Shown here: piece by piece, positions 16,792 through 25,518 of the stretch
How the letters are laid out: each line of letters opens with the position of its first letter
Numbering within the stretch: position 1 is the stretch's first letter
NCBI GenBank assembly: GCA_028285485.1
Contig: JANQPC010000051.1
Span: 49,734 to 113,733 of the forward strand
Origin: Paracoccaceae bacterium
Lineage (GTDB): Bacteria > Pseudomonadota > Alphaproteobacteria > Rhodobacterales > Rhodobacteraceae
DNA length: 64,000 bases
Direction: 5' to 3'
Notes under the pieces: model-generated
The model's input: the letters and a program-made list of their open reading frames with translations, nothing else
What the model was told of the DNA's origin: nothing
The model's database searches: none
Translations under genes and position numbers: made by a program

Positions 16792-17030
16792 AGAAGCTCC
16801 TCCCCAAATTGTGTGACGGGGTAATTGCCGGGCTTTTCAACTGAGTGCCAGCAGAAACCGAAACGAGCCGCTGTCGGGAGCATCGTCGCGCCCCGCCCAT
16901 GGCGGTTGGCTTGTGTGGCGGCTGGTTTCTCGGGCCGTGTGCCACGCCACGACCAACGGATCAAAGGCCCTGCGCAAAAGGCTGCCCCGTCCGAAACGGA
17001 GGCAGGCGCGCCGTGCGATTTGAGGGGCGC
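16792..17030 (-). promoter_or_regulatory. Upstream region of the tungstate transporter operon
   Basis: This 239-base stretch must contain the tupB promoter and leader. It is GC-rich with several local complementary segments. I looked for a molybdenum/tungsten cofactor riboswitch core and for a ModE-type palindrome and saw neither convincingly. Only the GGGGAGGAGC ribosome site at its left end is clear. Confidence 0.45.
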
Positions 17031-17059
17031 AAAAAAGTGCCCCGCAGGAAGCGGGGCAC
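17031..17059 (-). terminator. Rho-independent terminator of the peptide-binding protein gene
   Basis: A perfect 9-bp stem, GTGCCCCGC at 17037-17045 pairing with GCGGGGCAC at 17051-17059 around a 5-base loop, is followed on the minus strand by six T residues. It lies 25 bases after the stop of the binding-protein gene. Confidence 0.93.
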
Positions 17060-17083
17060 CTAGGTTCTTAGGGTGCGTTCGGC

Positions 17084-18634
17084 TCAGTTAAGCCCGGCGC
17101 TCCAGAGGTAGACTTTCTCGTCCGGGCGCGGGGTCCAGTTGATGCGGTTGCTCACACCGTAGAAGTCCGGCTGGAAGTACAGGTGCAGCCAGGGGCCGTC
17201 ATCGTAGAACACCTGCAGCATCTCATCGACGATCTGGCGGGTTTCCTCCGGTGTTTCGGCTGCTGCAATGTCTGCCCAGCGGTCAAACCAGCGCGGGTCA
17301 TCCCAGTGGGTGTAGTTGGTGCCTGCGTCTACTGCAGCGAGGTCCGTCATGTCATAGAGCGGGCTCCACAGCGCACCACCCGAGCCGATGAAGTAGAGCG
17401 GGCCGGCGTTCCGTTCCCGGATGATAGGGATATAGACGCTGGACCATTCCATGATCTGAAGATCGACATCGAGGCCCACATCGCTGAGGTACTGAGCGAT
17501 GGCCTGCACAACGTTCACGTCGTTGAGGTAGCGGCCCTGACCTGCCTGGAAGGCGATGGAAAAGCGGGTGCCATCATCGCCGCGCGGCCAACCGGCTTCG
17601 TCCAGCAGGCGCTCTGCGGTTTCCGGATCGTAAGGGTAGGGCTCAATGCTCTTGTTGGCATTGGGCGGGTTCACGATGCCGGTCATCCGCTCGCACTCGA
17701 AGTTCAAAAGCGCGGAGCAGATCGTGGGCACGTCCACCGCATATTGCAGCGCGCGGCGCACGGCAGGGTCCTGAATGGCATCGCCACCGGGTTCCATCGC
17801 CATGCTGTCGGACAGGTTGAAGCCCACATACATCCGCCGTGTGCCCTGGATCGGGTTCACTTCGGCGACGCCCGAGGCGTTGATCACATCCATCTGATCG
17901 GGTGCGACATTGGTGATGATGTCAACATTGCCGGCCATCAGTTCGGCAGAGCGGGTGGATGCCTCGGGAATGATCCGCCAGACGATGTTCTGGAAGCCCA
18001 CATCGGCCCCTTCGACGGCTTCAAGCACCACTTCGGAGCCGCGGCGCCACTCCGCCAGACGGTAGAGGCCGGACCCGATGGGGTTGCTGGCCGCTTCATC
18101 CAGCGTCATCGCTTCGTAGCTGTCCTTGCAGTGAATGAAGACCTCGGCGATCAGGCCGAACGCGATCGGGTTCGGCGCCCCGATGTTGATCTGAACGCGC
18201 AGATCGTCCAGCGCCTCGGCGCTCTGGAAATCAATCGAGCTGAACACGAAGCCGGGCGTGTTGCCGGTGAAGGCATTTTCGGGATCGGCCGCGCGGTTGA
18301 ACGAATAGGCAGCATCCTCCGCGGTGAGCGGCTCGCCATCATGGCAGGTCAGCCCTTCGTTGAGGGTGTAGACATAGGCCAGCCCGTCGTCCGAAATCTC
18401 CAGATTGTTGGCCAGCACCGGCAGCGCTTCACCATCGCCGCTCATCGTGAAGAGCGTCGCGAAGATATGGCGCGCGATGTTGGAGTTGTCGCGCGAGGAT
18501 ATCGGCGCGGGGTCAAGCGTGCTGATGTCGGTGCTCAGGCCGACAACAAGTGTGTCATCTTGCTGCGCGAACGCTCCCGTCGTTAACAGGAGGCTCGCAG
18601 CACTTACTGCTAGCGCGTGGCGTGGTCTTAGCAT
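17084..18634 (-). CDS. Peptide/nickel-type ABC transporter substrate-binding protein
   Basis: 516 residues from the ATG at 18634, chosen because AAAGGAAAG lies just upstream and the signal peptide MLRPRHALAVSAASLLL begins there. The mature part has the family 5 solute-binding pattern: VGLSTDISTLDPAPISSRDN, then LNEGLTCHDGEPLTAEDAAYSFNR, and a C-terminal RINWTPRP region. It captures a peptide-like or other bulky organic ligand in the periplasm for the importer encoded just upstream. It lies after the GntR gene (about 134 bases gap) and ends at a strong terminator. The natural ligand is unknown. Confidence 0.92.
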   Translation of the reverse strand: MLRPRHALAVSAASLLLTTGAFAQQDDTLVVGLSTDISTLDPAPISSRDNSNIARHIFATLFTMSGDGEALPVLANNLEISDDGLAYVYTLNEGLTCHDGEPLTAEDAAYSFNRAADPENAFTGNTPGFVFSSIDFQSAEALDDLRVQINIGAPNPIAFGLIAEVFIHCKDSYEAMTLDEAASNPIGSGLYRLAEWRRGSEVVLEAVEGADVGFQNIVWRIIPEASTRSAELMAGNVDIITNVAPDQMDVINASGVAEVNPIQGTRRMYVGFNLSDSMAMEPGGDAIQDPAVRRALQYAVDVPTICSALLNFECERMTGIVNPPNANKSIEPYPYDPETAERLLDEAGWPRGDDGTRFSIAFQAGQGRYLNDVNVVQAIAQYLSDVGLDVDLQIMEWSSVYIPIIRERNAGPLYFIGSGGALWSPLYDMTDLAAVDAGTNYTHWDDPRWFDRWADIAAAETPEETRQIVDEMLQVFYDDGPWLHLYFQPDFYGVSNRINWTPRPDEKVYLWSAGLN

Positions 18635-18768
18635 TGGCTTTCCTTTCACCTGTTGGATGATGCTCATCGAACTGCTGGGTGGTCTTTTGTTGGTTTTCGT
18701 CAGTTCGGTTCGGGTCGAAACCGAGATCATCCTTCAGGCGGGTCAGCCCGCTTGGTTATGACCTCGGC

Positions 18769-19464
18769 CTACATGGCTTCCACAATTTCGTCCGGGTCGA
18801 AGGCGGCGAGAATGCGGGTGTGTTCAGAGATCAGGGAGATGGCGCGTTCCGTATCGCGATCGGCCAGTGCCTGAACGATAGGGGGATGGTTGCCCGCGAT
18901 CTCCTCCAGATTCCGCTCATCGCGGTTGCGCAGCGCCATGATCTGGTGAATGCGCATGTAAAGGTTCCGCCAGGACGCCATCAGCAGATCATGATCGGCC
19001 AAGCGGATTAGCGCGTGATGGAAGGCTTCGTCGGAGGCGACGAGGGCGGCAAAGTCATCGGCCTTTGCGGCGGCTTTCATCTCTTCGCAATGCTGGCGAA
19101 GGATATCCAGGGGCGCGCCGTTTTCGAGGATCCGGGTAACCGCCATCACCTCGAACGCTTCTCGGAGCGAATAGGTTTCGGCAACCTCGCGCGCGGTCAG
19201 CGGCTTCACGCGCTTGCCCTTGTAGGCAATGGTTTCCACAAGCCCGTCATTTTCGAGGATCTGAATGGCCTCGCGGATCGGTGCGCGGGAAACGTTGAGC
19301 TGTTCGGCCAGGGCGGTTTCCACCAAACCCGCGCCGGGCCGCAAACGGCCGCTGAGGATTTCGGCCCGCAATCTGTCAGCCACCTGCACGCGCAGCGGAA
19401 CGTTTTCGATCGGCGCGATGAGGTGCGGTTTCTGCTCAGGCGGGGGCGCCTTTACGTCGGTCAT
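18769..19464 (-). CDS. GntR-family transcriptional regulator (FCD/FadR type)
   Basis: 231 residues. Residues about 18-85 are a winged helix with PLRVQVADRLRAEILSGRLR, LVETALAEQLNVSRAPIREAIQ and LENDGLVE, typical of GntR. The C-terminal half is an all-helical FCD domain that usually binds a small carboxylate and a metal via Asp and His residues (ASDEAFHHALIRLADHDLL). The ATG at 19464 was chosen over an earlier Met because it gives the usual short leader. It sits inside the catabolic locus and is the obvious candidate to bind the TGTCGACA operators seen near 19.65, 21.93 and 33.44 kb. Ligand unknown. Confidence 0.92.
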   Translation of the reverse strand: MTDVKAPPPEQKPHLIAPIENVPLRVQVADRLRAEILSGRLRPGAGLVETALAEQLNVSRAPIREAIQILENDGLVETIAYKGKRVKPLTAREVAETYSLREAFEVMAVTRILENGAPLDILRQHCEEMKAAAKADDFAALVASDEAFHHALIRLADHDLLMASWRNLYMRIHQIMALRNRDERNLEEIAGNHPPIVQALADRDTERAISLISEHTRILAAFDPDEIVEAM

Positions 19465-19635
19465 TGCTGCTATCCTGTTGCGTCTGCACAACTGCCCCGC
19501 CGGGCGGCACGCCCAACGGAAAGGTGGCGGAGGTTAGAACCGGACAACCCAGAACTGGCAATGATATTCGGCAATGCAACGGTCGACAGGATACAACGCG
19601 TGATCCCAAGTCCATGAAAATGGCGGGGAACCGTT

Positions 19636-19694
19636 ATTGTGGAATGTCGACAATCCATAAGTGGACAATGATGCGTCGGCAATAATCTTGTCAA
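19636..19694 (-). promoter_or_regulatory. Promoter and GntR-type operator upstream of the regulator and binding-protein genes
   Basis: On the minus strand a perfect -35-like TTGACA (19694-19689, in GCTTGACAAG) is followed 42 bases later by the palindrome TGTCGACA (19652-19645). The palindrome lies within ATTGT-n9-ACAAT (plus strand, 19636-19654). Another ATTGTCC half-site lies between them. The -10 is weak. The same arrangement recurs upstream of two other operons of the locus. The surrounding 337-base gap (19465-19801) has no other gene. Confidence 0.65.
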
Positions 19695-19801
19695 GCATTC
19701 TTCCATCGGCGTTGAATGCGGCGCGCTGAATGCCCTGTTTTTGGGCGGTAGCGCGCCGCGGCCCCACCGGCGGCGCGAGCAGCGCCGCATGGCCGGCCAG
19801 C

Positions 19802-20770
19802 TCAGGTTGTATGGATGCAGGCGCTCAGGTGACCGGGGCCGATGGCTTTCAATTTCGGCACCTGCCGGGCGCAATCTGCCGTCGCCATCGGGCAGCGCGT
19901 GCGGAACACGCAGCCGGAAGGTGGATTGATCGGGCTGGGGATATCGCCCTTCAGAACCACCCTGTCACGGCGGCGCCCGGGCTTGGGGATCGGCACGGCA
20001 GACAGTAGGGCCTTTGTGTAGGGGTGGTTGGGCCTCGTGTAGAGATCGGCCACCGGGCCGATTTCCATCACCCGCCCCAGATACATCACGATCACTCGGT
20101 CACAGATATGTTCCACCACGCCCAGATCATGGGCGATGAAAAGCATCGTGAGGTTGAGATCGGTTTTGAGATCTTCCAGCAGGTTGATCACCTGCGCCTG
20201 GATCGAAACGTCAAGCGCAGAGACAGGTTCATCGGCAACGATGAACTCGGGCTCAACGGCGAGGGCGCGGGCGATGCCGATCCGCTGGCGCTGCCCCCCT
20301 GAAAATTCATGCGGGAACCTGTCGAGATGATCACGCGAGAGCCCCACGGTTTCCAACAGTTTGGCCGCGCGGTCCTCATGCTCGCGTGCCGTCCCGATCC
20401 TGTGGAGTTTCAGCGGATGGGTAAGGATCTCGCGCACCTTCTCGCGCGGGTTCAGGCTGGCGTAAGGGTCCTGAAAGATGATCTGCATCCGCTTGCGGTA
20501 CTTTCGAAGATCCGCGGCGTTCAGCTTCATGACGTCGGCACTGTCAAAGCGCACGTCCCCGCCCGTTGCCTGCTCAAGGCGCAGGATCGTCCGCCCGACG
20601 GTGGTTTTTCCCGACCCGCTTTCCCCCACCAGCCCCACCACCTCGCCGGGTTGGATATCGAAGGACACATCGTCTACCGCCTTCACCGTGTTGACCTCGC
20701 GCTGAAGTACGCCGCCCCGGATCGGGAAGTATTTCTTCAGCGACGTGACGGAGAGGAGGGGGGCGCTCAT
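19802..20770 (-). CDS. Peptide-type ABC transporter ATP-binding protein (DppF/OppF type)
   Basis: 322 residues from the ATG at 20770, which overlaps the stop of the upstream ATPase gene by 4 bases. Walker A is [13 protein letters not shown], the signature is [15 protein letters not shown], Walker B is [13 protein letters not shown], and the C-terminus has the oligopeptide-transporter extension with a [14 protein letters not shown] cluster. It pairs with the DppD-type ATPase upstream to energise the permeases. The lack of a terminator directly after it leaves room for read-through towards the GntR gene. Confidence 0.93.
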   Translation of the reverse strand: MSAPLLSVTSLKKYFPIRGGVLQREVNTVKAVDDVSFDIQPGEVVGLVGESGSGKTTVGRTILRLEQATGGDVRFDSADVMKLNAADLRKYRKRMQIIFQDPYASLNPREKVREILTHPLKLHRIGTAREHEDRAAKLLETVGLSRDHLDRFPHEFSGGQRQRIGIARALAVEPEFIVADEPVSALDVSIQAQVINLLEDLKTDLNLTMLFIAHDLGVVEHICDRVIVMYLGRVMEIGPVADLYTRPNHPYTKALLSAVPIPKPGRRRDRVVLKGDIPSPINPPSGCVFRTRCPMATADCARQVPKLKAIGPGHLSACIHTT

Positions 20771-21780
20771 GAAACCGGCTGCTTGGCCAGGGTCAGTTCG
20801 GCCCAGCGGGCGCAACGGATCATGTGGCCTTCTTCCGCGGCTTCAAGTGCGGGTTCGGTTGCACTGCAAAGCGCCTGTGCATGGGCGCATCGCGGATGGA
20901 AGCGGCAGCCCCCGGGCAGGCTTGTCAAGGCGGGAACCGTGCCCGGAATGGCCTCCAGCCGGATCTTGTTGACCGATGACCCGAGCCGCGGGATCGAATT
21001 CATCAGGCCCGCCGTATACGGCATCCGCGGGGTTTCGAAGATGTCCTCGACGCTTGCCATCTCTACAACCTGTGCCGCGTACATGACCACCACGCGATCC
21101 GCGATTTCCGCAACAACGCCAAGATCATGGGTGATGAAGATGATGGCCATGCCGAGCTTTTTCTGGAGGTCTTGCATCAGCTCCAGCATCTGCGCCTGAA
21201 TGGTTACGTCCAGCGCCGTGGTCGGCTCATCGGCAATCAGGATGCGCGGTTCGCAGGCCAGCGCCATCGCGATCATCGCCCGCTGCCGCATCCCGCCGGA
21301 CATCTCGTGGGGGTAGTTATCCACCCGGCTTTTCGGTTCCGGGATGCCGACGAGATCGAGCATCTCGATGGCCCGTGCGCGGGCCTTGGCGGCGGTGACC
21401 TTTTCGTGCCGGATGACCATTTCGGCGATCTGCTGGCCAACCGTGTGAACCGGGTTGAGGCTGGTCATCGGCTCCTGAAAGATCATGCCGATTTCCTTGC
21501 CGCGGATTTCTCGCATCTCCGCATCGCTCAAGGTTGTGATTTCGCGCCCGTTCAGCTTGATGCTGCCGCCTGACACGCGCCCCACATCCTTTGGCAAAAG
21601 CCCCATGATTGACAGGCTGGCAACGGATTTGCCGGACCCGCTTTCGCCCACGATGGCCAGCGTTTCGCCCGCATTGACCTTGAAGCTCACCCCATCCACG
21701 GCACGGATCGACAGGGTTTTGGTCAGATCGAAGGTTGTCTGAAGATCCTGCACCTCCAGCAGAGGCGTCTCAGCTTCCAT
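20767..21780 (-). CDS. Peptide-type ABC transporter ATP-binding protein (DppD/OppD type)
   Basis: 337 residues. Walker [14 protein letters not shown], signature [15 protein letters not shown], Walker [14 protein letters not shown], and the C-terminal oligopeptide domain with [17 protein letters not shown]. The gene is first in its minus-strand operon and divergent from the permease genes, which are read on the plus strand from 22111; the split arrangement is unusual because Dpp/Opp genes are normally collinear. The shared intergenic region carries the TGTCGACA operator. Confidence 0.93.
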   Translation of the reverse strand: MEAETPLLEVQDLQTTFDLTKTLSIRAVDGVSFKVNAGETLAIVGESGSGKSVASLSIMGLLPKDVGRVSGGSIKLNGREITTLSDAEMREIRGKEIGMIFQEPMTSLNPVHTVGQQIAEMVIRHEKVTAAKARARAIEMLDLVGIPEPKSRVDNYPHEMSGGMRQRAMIAMALACEPRILIADEPTTALDVTIQAQMLELMQDLQKKLGMAIIFITHDLGVVAEIADRVVVMYAAQVVEMASVEDIFETPRMPYTAGLMNSIPRLGSSVNKIRLEAIPGTVPALTSLPGGCRFHPRCAHAQALCSATEPALEAAEEGHMIRCARWAELTLAKQPVS

Positions 21781-21920
21781 GGCACATGGCCCTGCCCAGT
21801 ACGCGAGATGCAGCCTTTTTCATCACCTGCGCCCCCTCAACATGCGCGTTGGCCGGAGATGCCGCAGCTTCCGCATTCGCCAACTTGACTGCTTGACCGA
21901 TCTGATACGTCATGATCTTA

Positions 21921-21979
21921 ATTGTTCGACTGTCGACAATCTGTAATCCACACTGAAAGAACATCGAATTGATTGTCAA
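21921..21979. promoter_or_regulatory. GntR-type operator between divergent ATPase and permease genes
   Basis: The plus strand has ATTGT at 21921-21925 and ACAAT at 21936-21940 around TGTCGACA (21931-21938). On the minus strand GCTTGACA has its -35-like TTGACA at 21979-21974, 41 bases before the palindrome. The whole gap 21781-22110 (330 bases) contains no gene; the plus strand also has TTGACT and TTGACC hexamers near 21885-21897 that may serve the permease promoter. Confidence 0.65.
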
Positions 21980-22110
21980 GCATCGCCACCCGGGTTCCCC
22001 CGCCAAGGCCATACCTGGATCGATAAACGGGCAGGTGTGGTGATCTGCGCAGCACCCTTGACAGGGTGGGCCGTTTTGGTTCGCCCGCAATGTCAGGGCC
22101 GGGCCTGACC

Positions 22111-23085
22111 ATGTGGACCTTCCTTATCAGACGGCTGCTGCAAAGTGTCATCGTCATGATTGGCGTGACGCTGATCAGCTTCATCTCCCTGCAGATCGGG
22201 GGGGACCCGACCTATCTTTTCGTATCCGAGAACGCGACGACCGAAGAGATTGAGGCGGCGCGCAAGGCACTGGGCTTCGACCGCCCCCTGCATGTGCAAT
22301 ACACCAGCTATATCTGGAACGTGCTTCAGGGCGATTTCGGGAATTCTTTAAGCTATCGCCAGCCCGCGATGGATATCGTTCTTGAGGCGATGCCCGCGAC
22401 GATCGAGTTGACTGCCTTTTCGCTCATTCTCGCCATCGGGCTCTCCGTGCCCCTTGGCATCTACGCCGCGCTGCACCGGGGAAAGCCGGTGGATGGCGGC
22501 ATCATGACGGTGGCCATGCTGGGCCAGTCGATCCCCAATTTCTGGATGGGGATCATGATGTTCATGTTCTTCGGGCTCTATCTCGGGTGGTTCCCGATCT
22601 CCGGCCACGTGCCCTTCCTGGAGCCCTTGTTTGACGGTGAATACGCAGAGGCCTTTTCGAACCTGCCGGATTCAATTCTTCACATGATCATGCCGGCCCT
22701 GGCCGTGGGCACCTACACGCTGGCGCGGAATGCGCGTTTGGTGCGCTCGTCGATGCTGGAGGTTCTGCAGCAGGATTACGTGCGCACCGCCCGTTCCAAG
22801 GGCATCTCGGAACGGCGGGTGGTGATCAACCACGCGATGCGGAATGCCTGGTTGCCCGTTGTCACGATGATCGGGCTGGAGTTCGGCTTTTTGCTCGGTG
22901 GCGTGGTGGTGGTGGAAACGGTATTTTCGTATCCCGGCATTGGCCGCCTCGTATTCAATGCAATCAATCAGCGGGATATCCCCGTTGTTCAGGCCTCGGT
23001 CATCCTTCTCGCCGGGATCTTCATCCTGCTCAACCTGATCGTTGACCTGATCTATGCGCGCCTCGATCCGCGCGTGAAACTCTGA
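22111..23085 (+). CDS. Peptide-type ABC transporter permease (DppB type)
   Basis: 324 residues from the ATG at 22111 (MWTFLIRRLLQSVIVMIGVT), the typical start of this family; an ATG at 22090 would add seven residues. Six membrane spans are expected. The cytoplasmic loop YVRTARSKGISERRVVINHAMRN is the ABC permease EAA motif, and the end VDLIYARLDPRVKL is typical of DppB. It forms the membrane channel with the next gene's product, 10 bases downstream. Read divergently from the two ATPase genes. Confidence 0.93.
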   Translation: MWTFLIRRLLQSVIVMIGVTLISFISLQIGGDPTYLFVSENATTEEIEAARKALGFDRPLHVQYTSYIWNVLQGDFGNSLSYRQPAMDIVLEAMPATIELTAFSLILAIGLSVPLGIYAALHRGKPVDGGIMTVAMLGQSIPNFWMGIMMFMFFGLYLGWFPISGHVPFLEPLFDGEYAEAFSNLPDSILHMIMPALAVGTYTLARNARLVRSSMLEVLQQDYVRTARSKGISERRVVINHAMRNAWLPVVTMIGLEFGFLLGGVVVVETVFSYPGIGRLVFNAINQRDIPVVQASVILLAGIFILLNLIVDLIYARLDPRVKL

Positions 23086-23095
23086 GGCGCCCCGC

Positions 23096-24031
23096 ATGTC
23101 TGAGACCACATCCGTTCCCAGCGCCTCGCCCCAGGATGCAAGCGGGGCGGCGGTGTCCTACCGCCGCAAGGAGTTTCGCCGCGCCATGCAAAGCATGGTC
23201 GCCAGCCGCTGGGCGCTAATCGGGATGATCATCCTGATCGTGGTGACCTTCGTGGCCATATTCGGGCCCTGGCTCGCGCCGTTCGATCCGAACCGACAGA
23301 ACCTGATCATGCGCCTGCGGGAGCCGGGAATGCCCGGGGCGGGGGATATGATTTACTGGCTGGGGTCGGATCAGCTGGGACGCGACGTGCTTTCACGCCT
23401 GCTCTATGGCGCGCGCGTCTCGCTTCTGGTGGGCGTGGCGGCGATTGCCGTGGGCGGCACATTGGGCACGATCGCCGGGCTCGTTTCGGGCTACTTCGGT
23501 GGATGGGTTGATGATGTGATCATGCGGCTGGGCGACATCCAGCTGGCCTTCCCCTTTATCCTACTCGCGATCATGTTCCTTGTGGTTTTGGGGCCGGGCC
23601 TTGTGAACATCATCCTAGTGCTGGGGATCGGGCAGTGGATCACCTATGCCCGCATTGTACGCGCGCAAACGCTTTCATTGCGAGAAAAGGAATATGTGGA
23701 GGCCGCCCGCGCGATGGGCGACAGCACGTTCTCAATCCTGTTCCGGACGATCCTTCCCAACATCATCGCGCCGCTGACCGTGATTGCATCGTTCAACGTG
23801 GCGGGCGTGATCCTTTCGGAGGCGGCGCTGTCTTTCCTTGGCCTCGGCGTTCCGCCCCACGTTCCAACCTGGGGCAGCATGCTTTCGGAAAGCCGCGATC
23901 ACCTGCTTTCGAACAAGTGGTGGATGGCCGTGTTCCCGGGGCTGGCCATCGTTTTCACCGTACTGGCGTTCAACATCATCGGCGACTGGCTGCGCGATTT
24001 CCTTGACCCGCGCCTGAAGGAAAACGGCTAG
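23096..24031 (+). CDS. Peptide-type ABC transporter permease (DppC type)
   Basis: 311 residues. After a polar N-terminus (about 40 residues) come six membrane spans. The motif LGSDQLGRDVLSRLLYGARVS and the EAA loop EYVEAARAMGDSTFSILFRTILPN are characteristic of DppC. It ends FLDPRLKENG, and its TAG stop at 24029-24031 is part of the CTAG terminus of the palindromic element that follows. It completes a five-part importer with the DppB protein, two ATPases and the binding protein. Confidence 0.93.
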   Translation: MSETTSVPSASPQDASGAAVSYRRKEFRRAMQSMVASRWALIGMIILIVVTFVAIFGPWLAPFDPNRQNLIMRLREPGMPGAGDMIYWLGSDQLGRDVLSRLLYGARVSLLVGVAAIAVGGTLGTIAGLVSGYFGGWVDDVIMRLGDIQLAFPFILLAIMFLVVLGPGLVNIILVLGIGQWITYARIVRAQTLSLREKEYVEAARAMGDSTFSILFRTILPNIIAPLTVIASFNVAGVILSEAALSFLGLGVPPHVPTWGSMLSESRDHLLSNKWWMAVFPGLAIVFTVLAFNIIGDWLRDFLDPRLKENG

Positions 24032-24133
24032 AGCGTTTGACGACATTCCTGAAACATCACCATCACTTAACGCATTGAAATCTTTGATTTCAGGCAGCGT
24101 TAGGTGAATCCGGTCTTTCGCATAACGCGCTAG
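24028..24133. repeat. CTAG-bounded palindromic element between convergent genes
   Basis: A 106-base imperfect inverted repeat. Its ends are CTAGAGCGTTT (24028-24038) and AACGCGCTAG (24124-24133). Inner arms CACTTAACGC and GCGTTAGGTG flank a central GAAATC-TTT-GATTTC hairpin. Both terminal CTAG tetramers supply the stop codons of the two flanking convergent genes. It may be a REP/MITE-like unit acting as a two-way terminator. No second copy was seen in the window. Confidence 0.75.
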
Positions 24134-25518
24134 GATGTAAAGCGGGGCGTGATGTAGCGCCCGGCGCCGGCAGGCCCGGTGATTTCGCCCTCATGAAACA
24201 CCGTGCGCCCGGCGACGATGGTCTCACAAACCTTGCCCCGCAGCTTTCGCCCATAGAACAGATGCGCGACCTCGCGCGCATGGCTGTGCATGGTGGCGGG
24301 GCTGAAGGTGGTCTCTCCGTTCAGGTCTACAACCGTGACATCCGCGGAACTGCCGGGCAACAGCGCGCCCTTTTTCGGGTAGAGGCCATACCGCTTGGCA
24401 CCATTCGCGCAGATCAGATCATGCGCCTGCTTCAGGCTCACCCGGCCACGGGCCACGGCATCAAGCATGGCGGGCACCATGAACTCGATGCCGGGAACGC
24501 CGGGCGGGGCCGCGATGAAGTTCCCTTCGGCAGCCTGCTTTTCGGCCTTCGCGAACGGCGCGTGATCGGTTGTGACAAAGTTGATCACACCATCCGCAAT
24601 CGCATCCCACAACGCATCCTGATCCGGCTGGTACCGGATCGGCGGGTTGACTTTGGCGTAAATGCCGGCCCGGCCCACATCCTCTTCGGTTGCAAACAGG
24701 TATTGCGGGCACGTCTCGGCACTGAAATCCGAGGTTCCGGCAAAGGCGCGCAGCACCTCAACGGTGCGCGCGCTTGTTACATGCGCGATATGAAGCTTTG
24801 CCTGAGCGTCCATATTCATCGTGAGAAGCTTGGCCACCGCCACGGATTCGCAGATGGCGGGCCGAGAGGCGTTGTGGGTTGCGGCATCGGATGGATCGAG
24901 CGATTTGGCGGCATCGCCAAAATGCGCCAGCAACTGCGCGCTTTCGGCATGTACGACGACGGGCAGATCGGTGCCTGCCAGCAGGCGCAGCGCGCGGAAC
25001 TGATCGGCTTCGTCGGGGAAGGCCAGCCCGTCAAATTCGTCGGCCCGGCCGGGCGGCGCGGGGGTGGTGAAGATCTTCCAGGCGATGCAGCCCAGATCCA
25101 CCATCCTGTCGCGGCTGGCCTCGGTCAGATCGCCCGGCGCGGCGTAGAGGGCGAAATCGATCACGGCGTTTTCGGAAAAATGATCCCGCCTGCGGGCCAG
25201 TTCCTCCGGGCTGGAACAACAGGGCTTTGAGATCGGCATCTCAAACAGCGTTGTAACGCCCCCGGCCGCCGCCGCGCGGGTTTCCGTCTGCACCGTGCCG
25301 CGTTCGGGGTAGGCGGGTGCGCGGACGTGGAAATGGATGTCTACGATGCCGGGCAGAACCGTCTTGCCACCCGCATCGATCACGCGCGCGGCCTCAGGCG
25401 CAGTGCCCGGCGGGTAGACGCCTGCCACTTTTCCGCCTGCAAGGCCCAGATCAACGCGGTGAAGGCCATCGGGAAGCAGCACATCGCCGCCCGAGATCAG
25501 CGTATCGAGCACGCTCAC
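24130..25518 (-). CDS. Cyclic amidase of the dihydropyrimidinase/allantoinase/dihydroorotase family
   Basis: 462 residues from a GTG at 25518 that overlaps the upstream stop (GTGA). All metal ligands of the dinuclear amidohydrolase site are visible: His62 and His64 in VDIHFHVRAP, the carbamylated Lys in IAWKIFTT, His in VVVHAES and in IAHVTSAR, and the Asp in VTTDHAPF. The family opens cyclic amides such as hydantoins, dihydropyrimidines, allantoin or dihydroorotate. Resemblance to allantoinase AllB is good, but the neighbours do not form a standard allantoin pathway, so the substrate is open. It is the last gene of the eight-gene minus operon. Confidence 0.85.
   Translation of the reverse strand: MSVLDTLISGGDVLLPDGLHRVDLGLAGGKVAGVYPPGTAPEAARVIDAGGKTVLPGIVDIHFHVRAPAYPERGTVQTETRAAAAGGVTTLFEMPISKPCCSSPEELARRRDHFSENAVIDFALYAAPGDLTEASRDRMVDLGCIAWKIFTTPAPPGRADEFDGLAFPDEADQFRALRLLAGTDLPVVVHAESAQLLAHFGDAAKSLDPSDAATHNASRPAICESVAVAKLLTMNMDAQAKLHIAHVTSARTVEVLRAFAGTSDFSAETCPQYLFATEEDVGRAGIYAKVNPPIRYQPDQDALWDAIADGVINFVTTDHAPFAKAEKQAAEGNFIAAPPGVPGIEFMVPAMLDAVARGRVSLKQAHDLICANGAKRYGLYPKKGALLPGSSADVTVVDLNGETTFSPATMHSHAREVAHLFYGRKLRGKVCETIVAGRTVFHEGEITGPAGAGRYITPRFTS

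Noticed and set aside
16792..17030. Molybdenum cofactor riboswitch upstream of tupB
   Set aside because: The conserved core segments and pairing I know for that class could not be matched.
17183..18586. A 467-codon plus-strand frame opposite the binding-protein gene
   Set aside because: Shadow of the real solute-binding protein; His- and Arg-rich low-information translation.
24028..24133. Insertion sequence remnant
   Set aside because: No transposase fragment and no target-site duplication; a short palindromic repeat is the better description.
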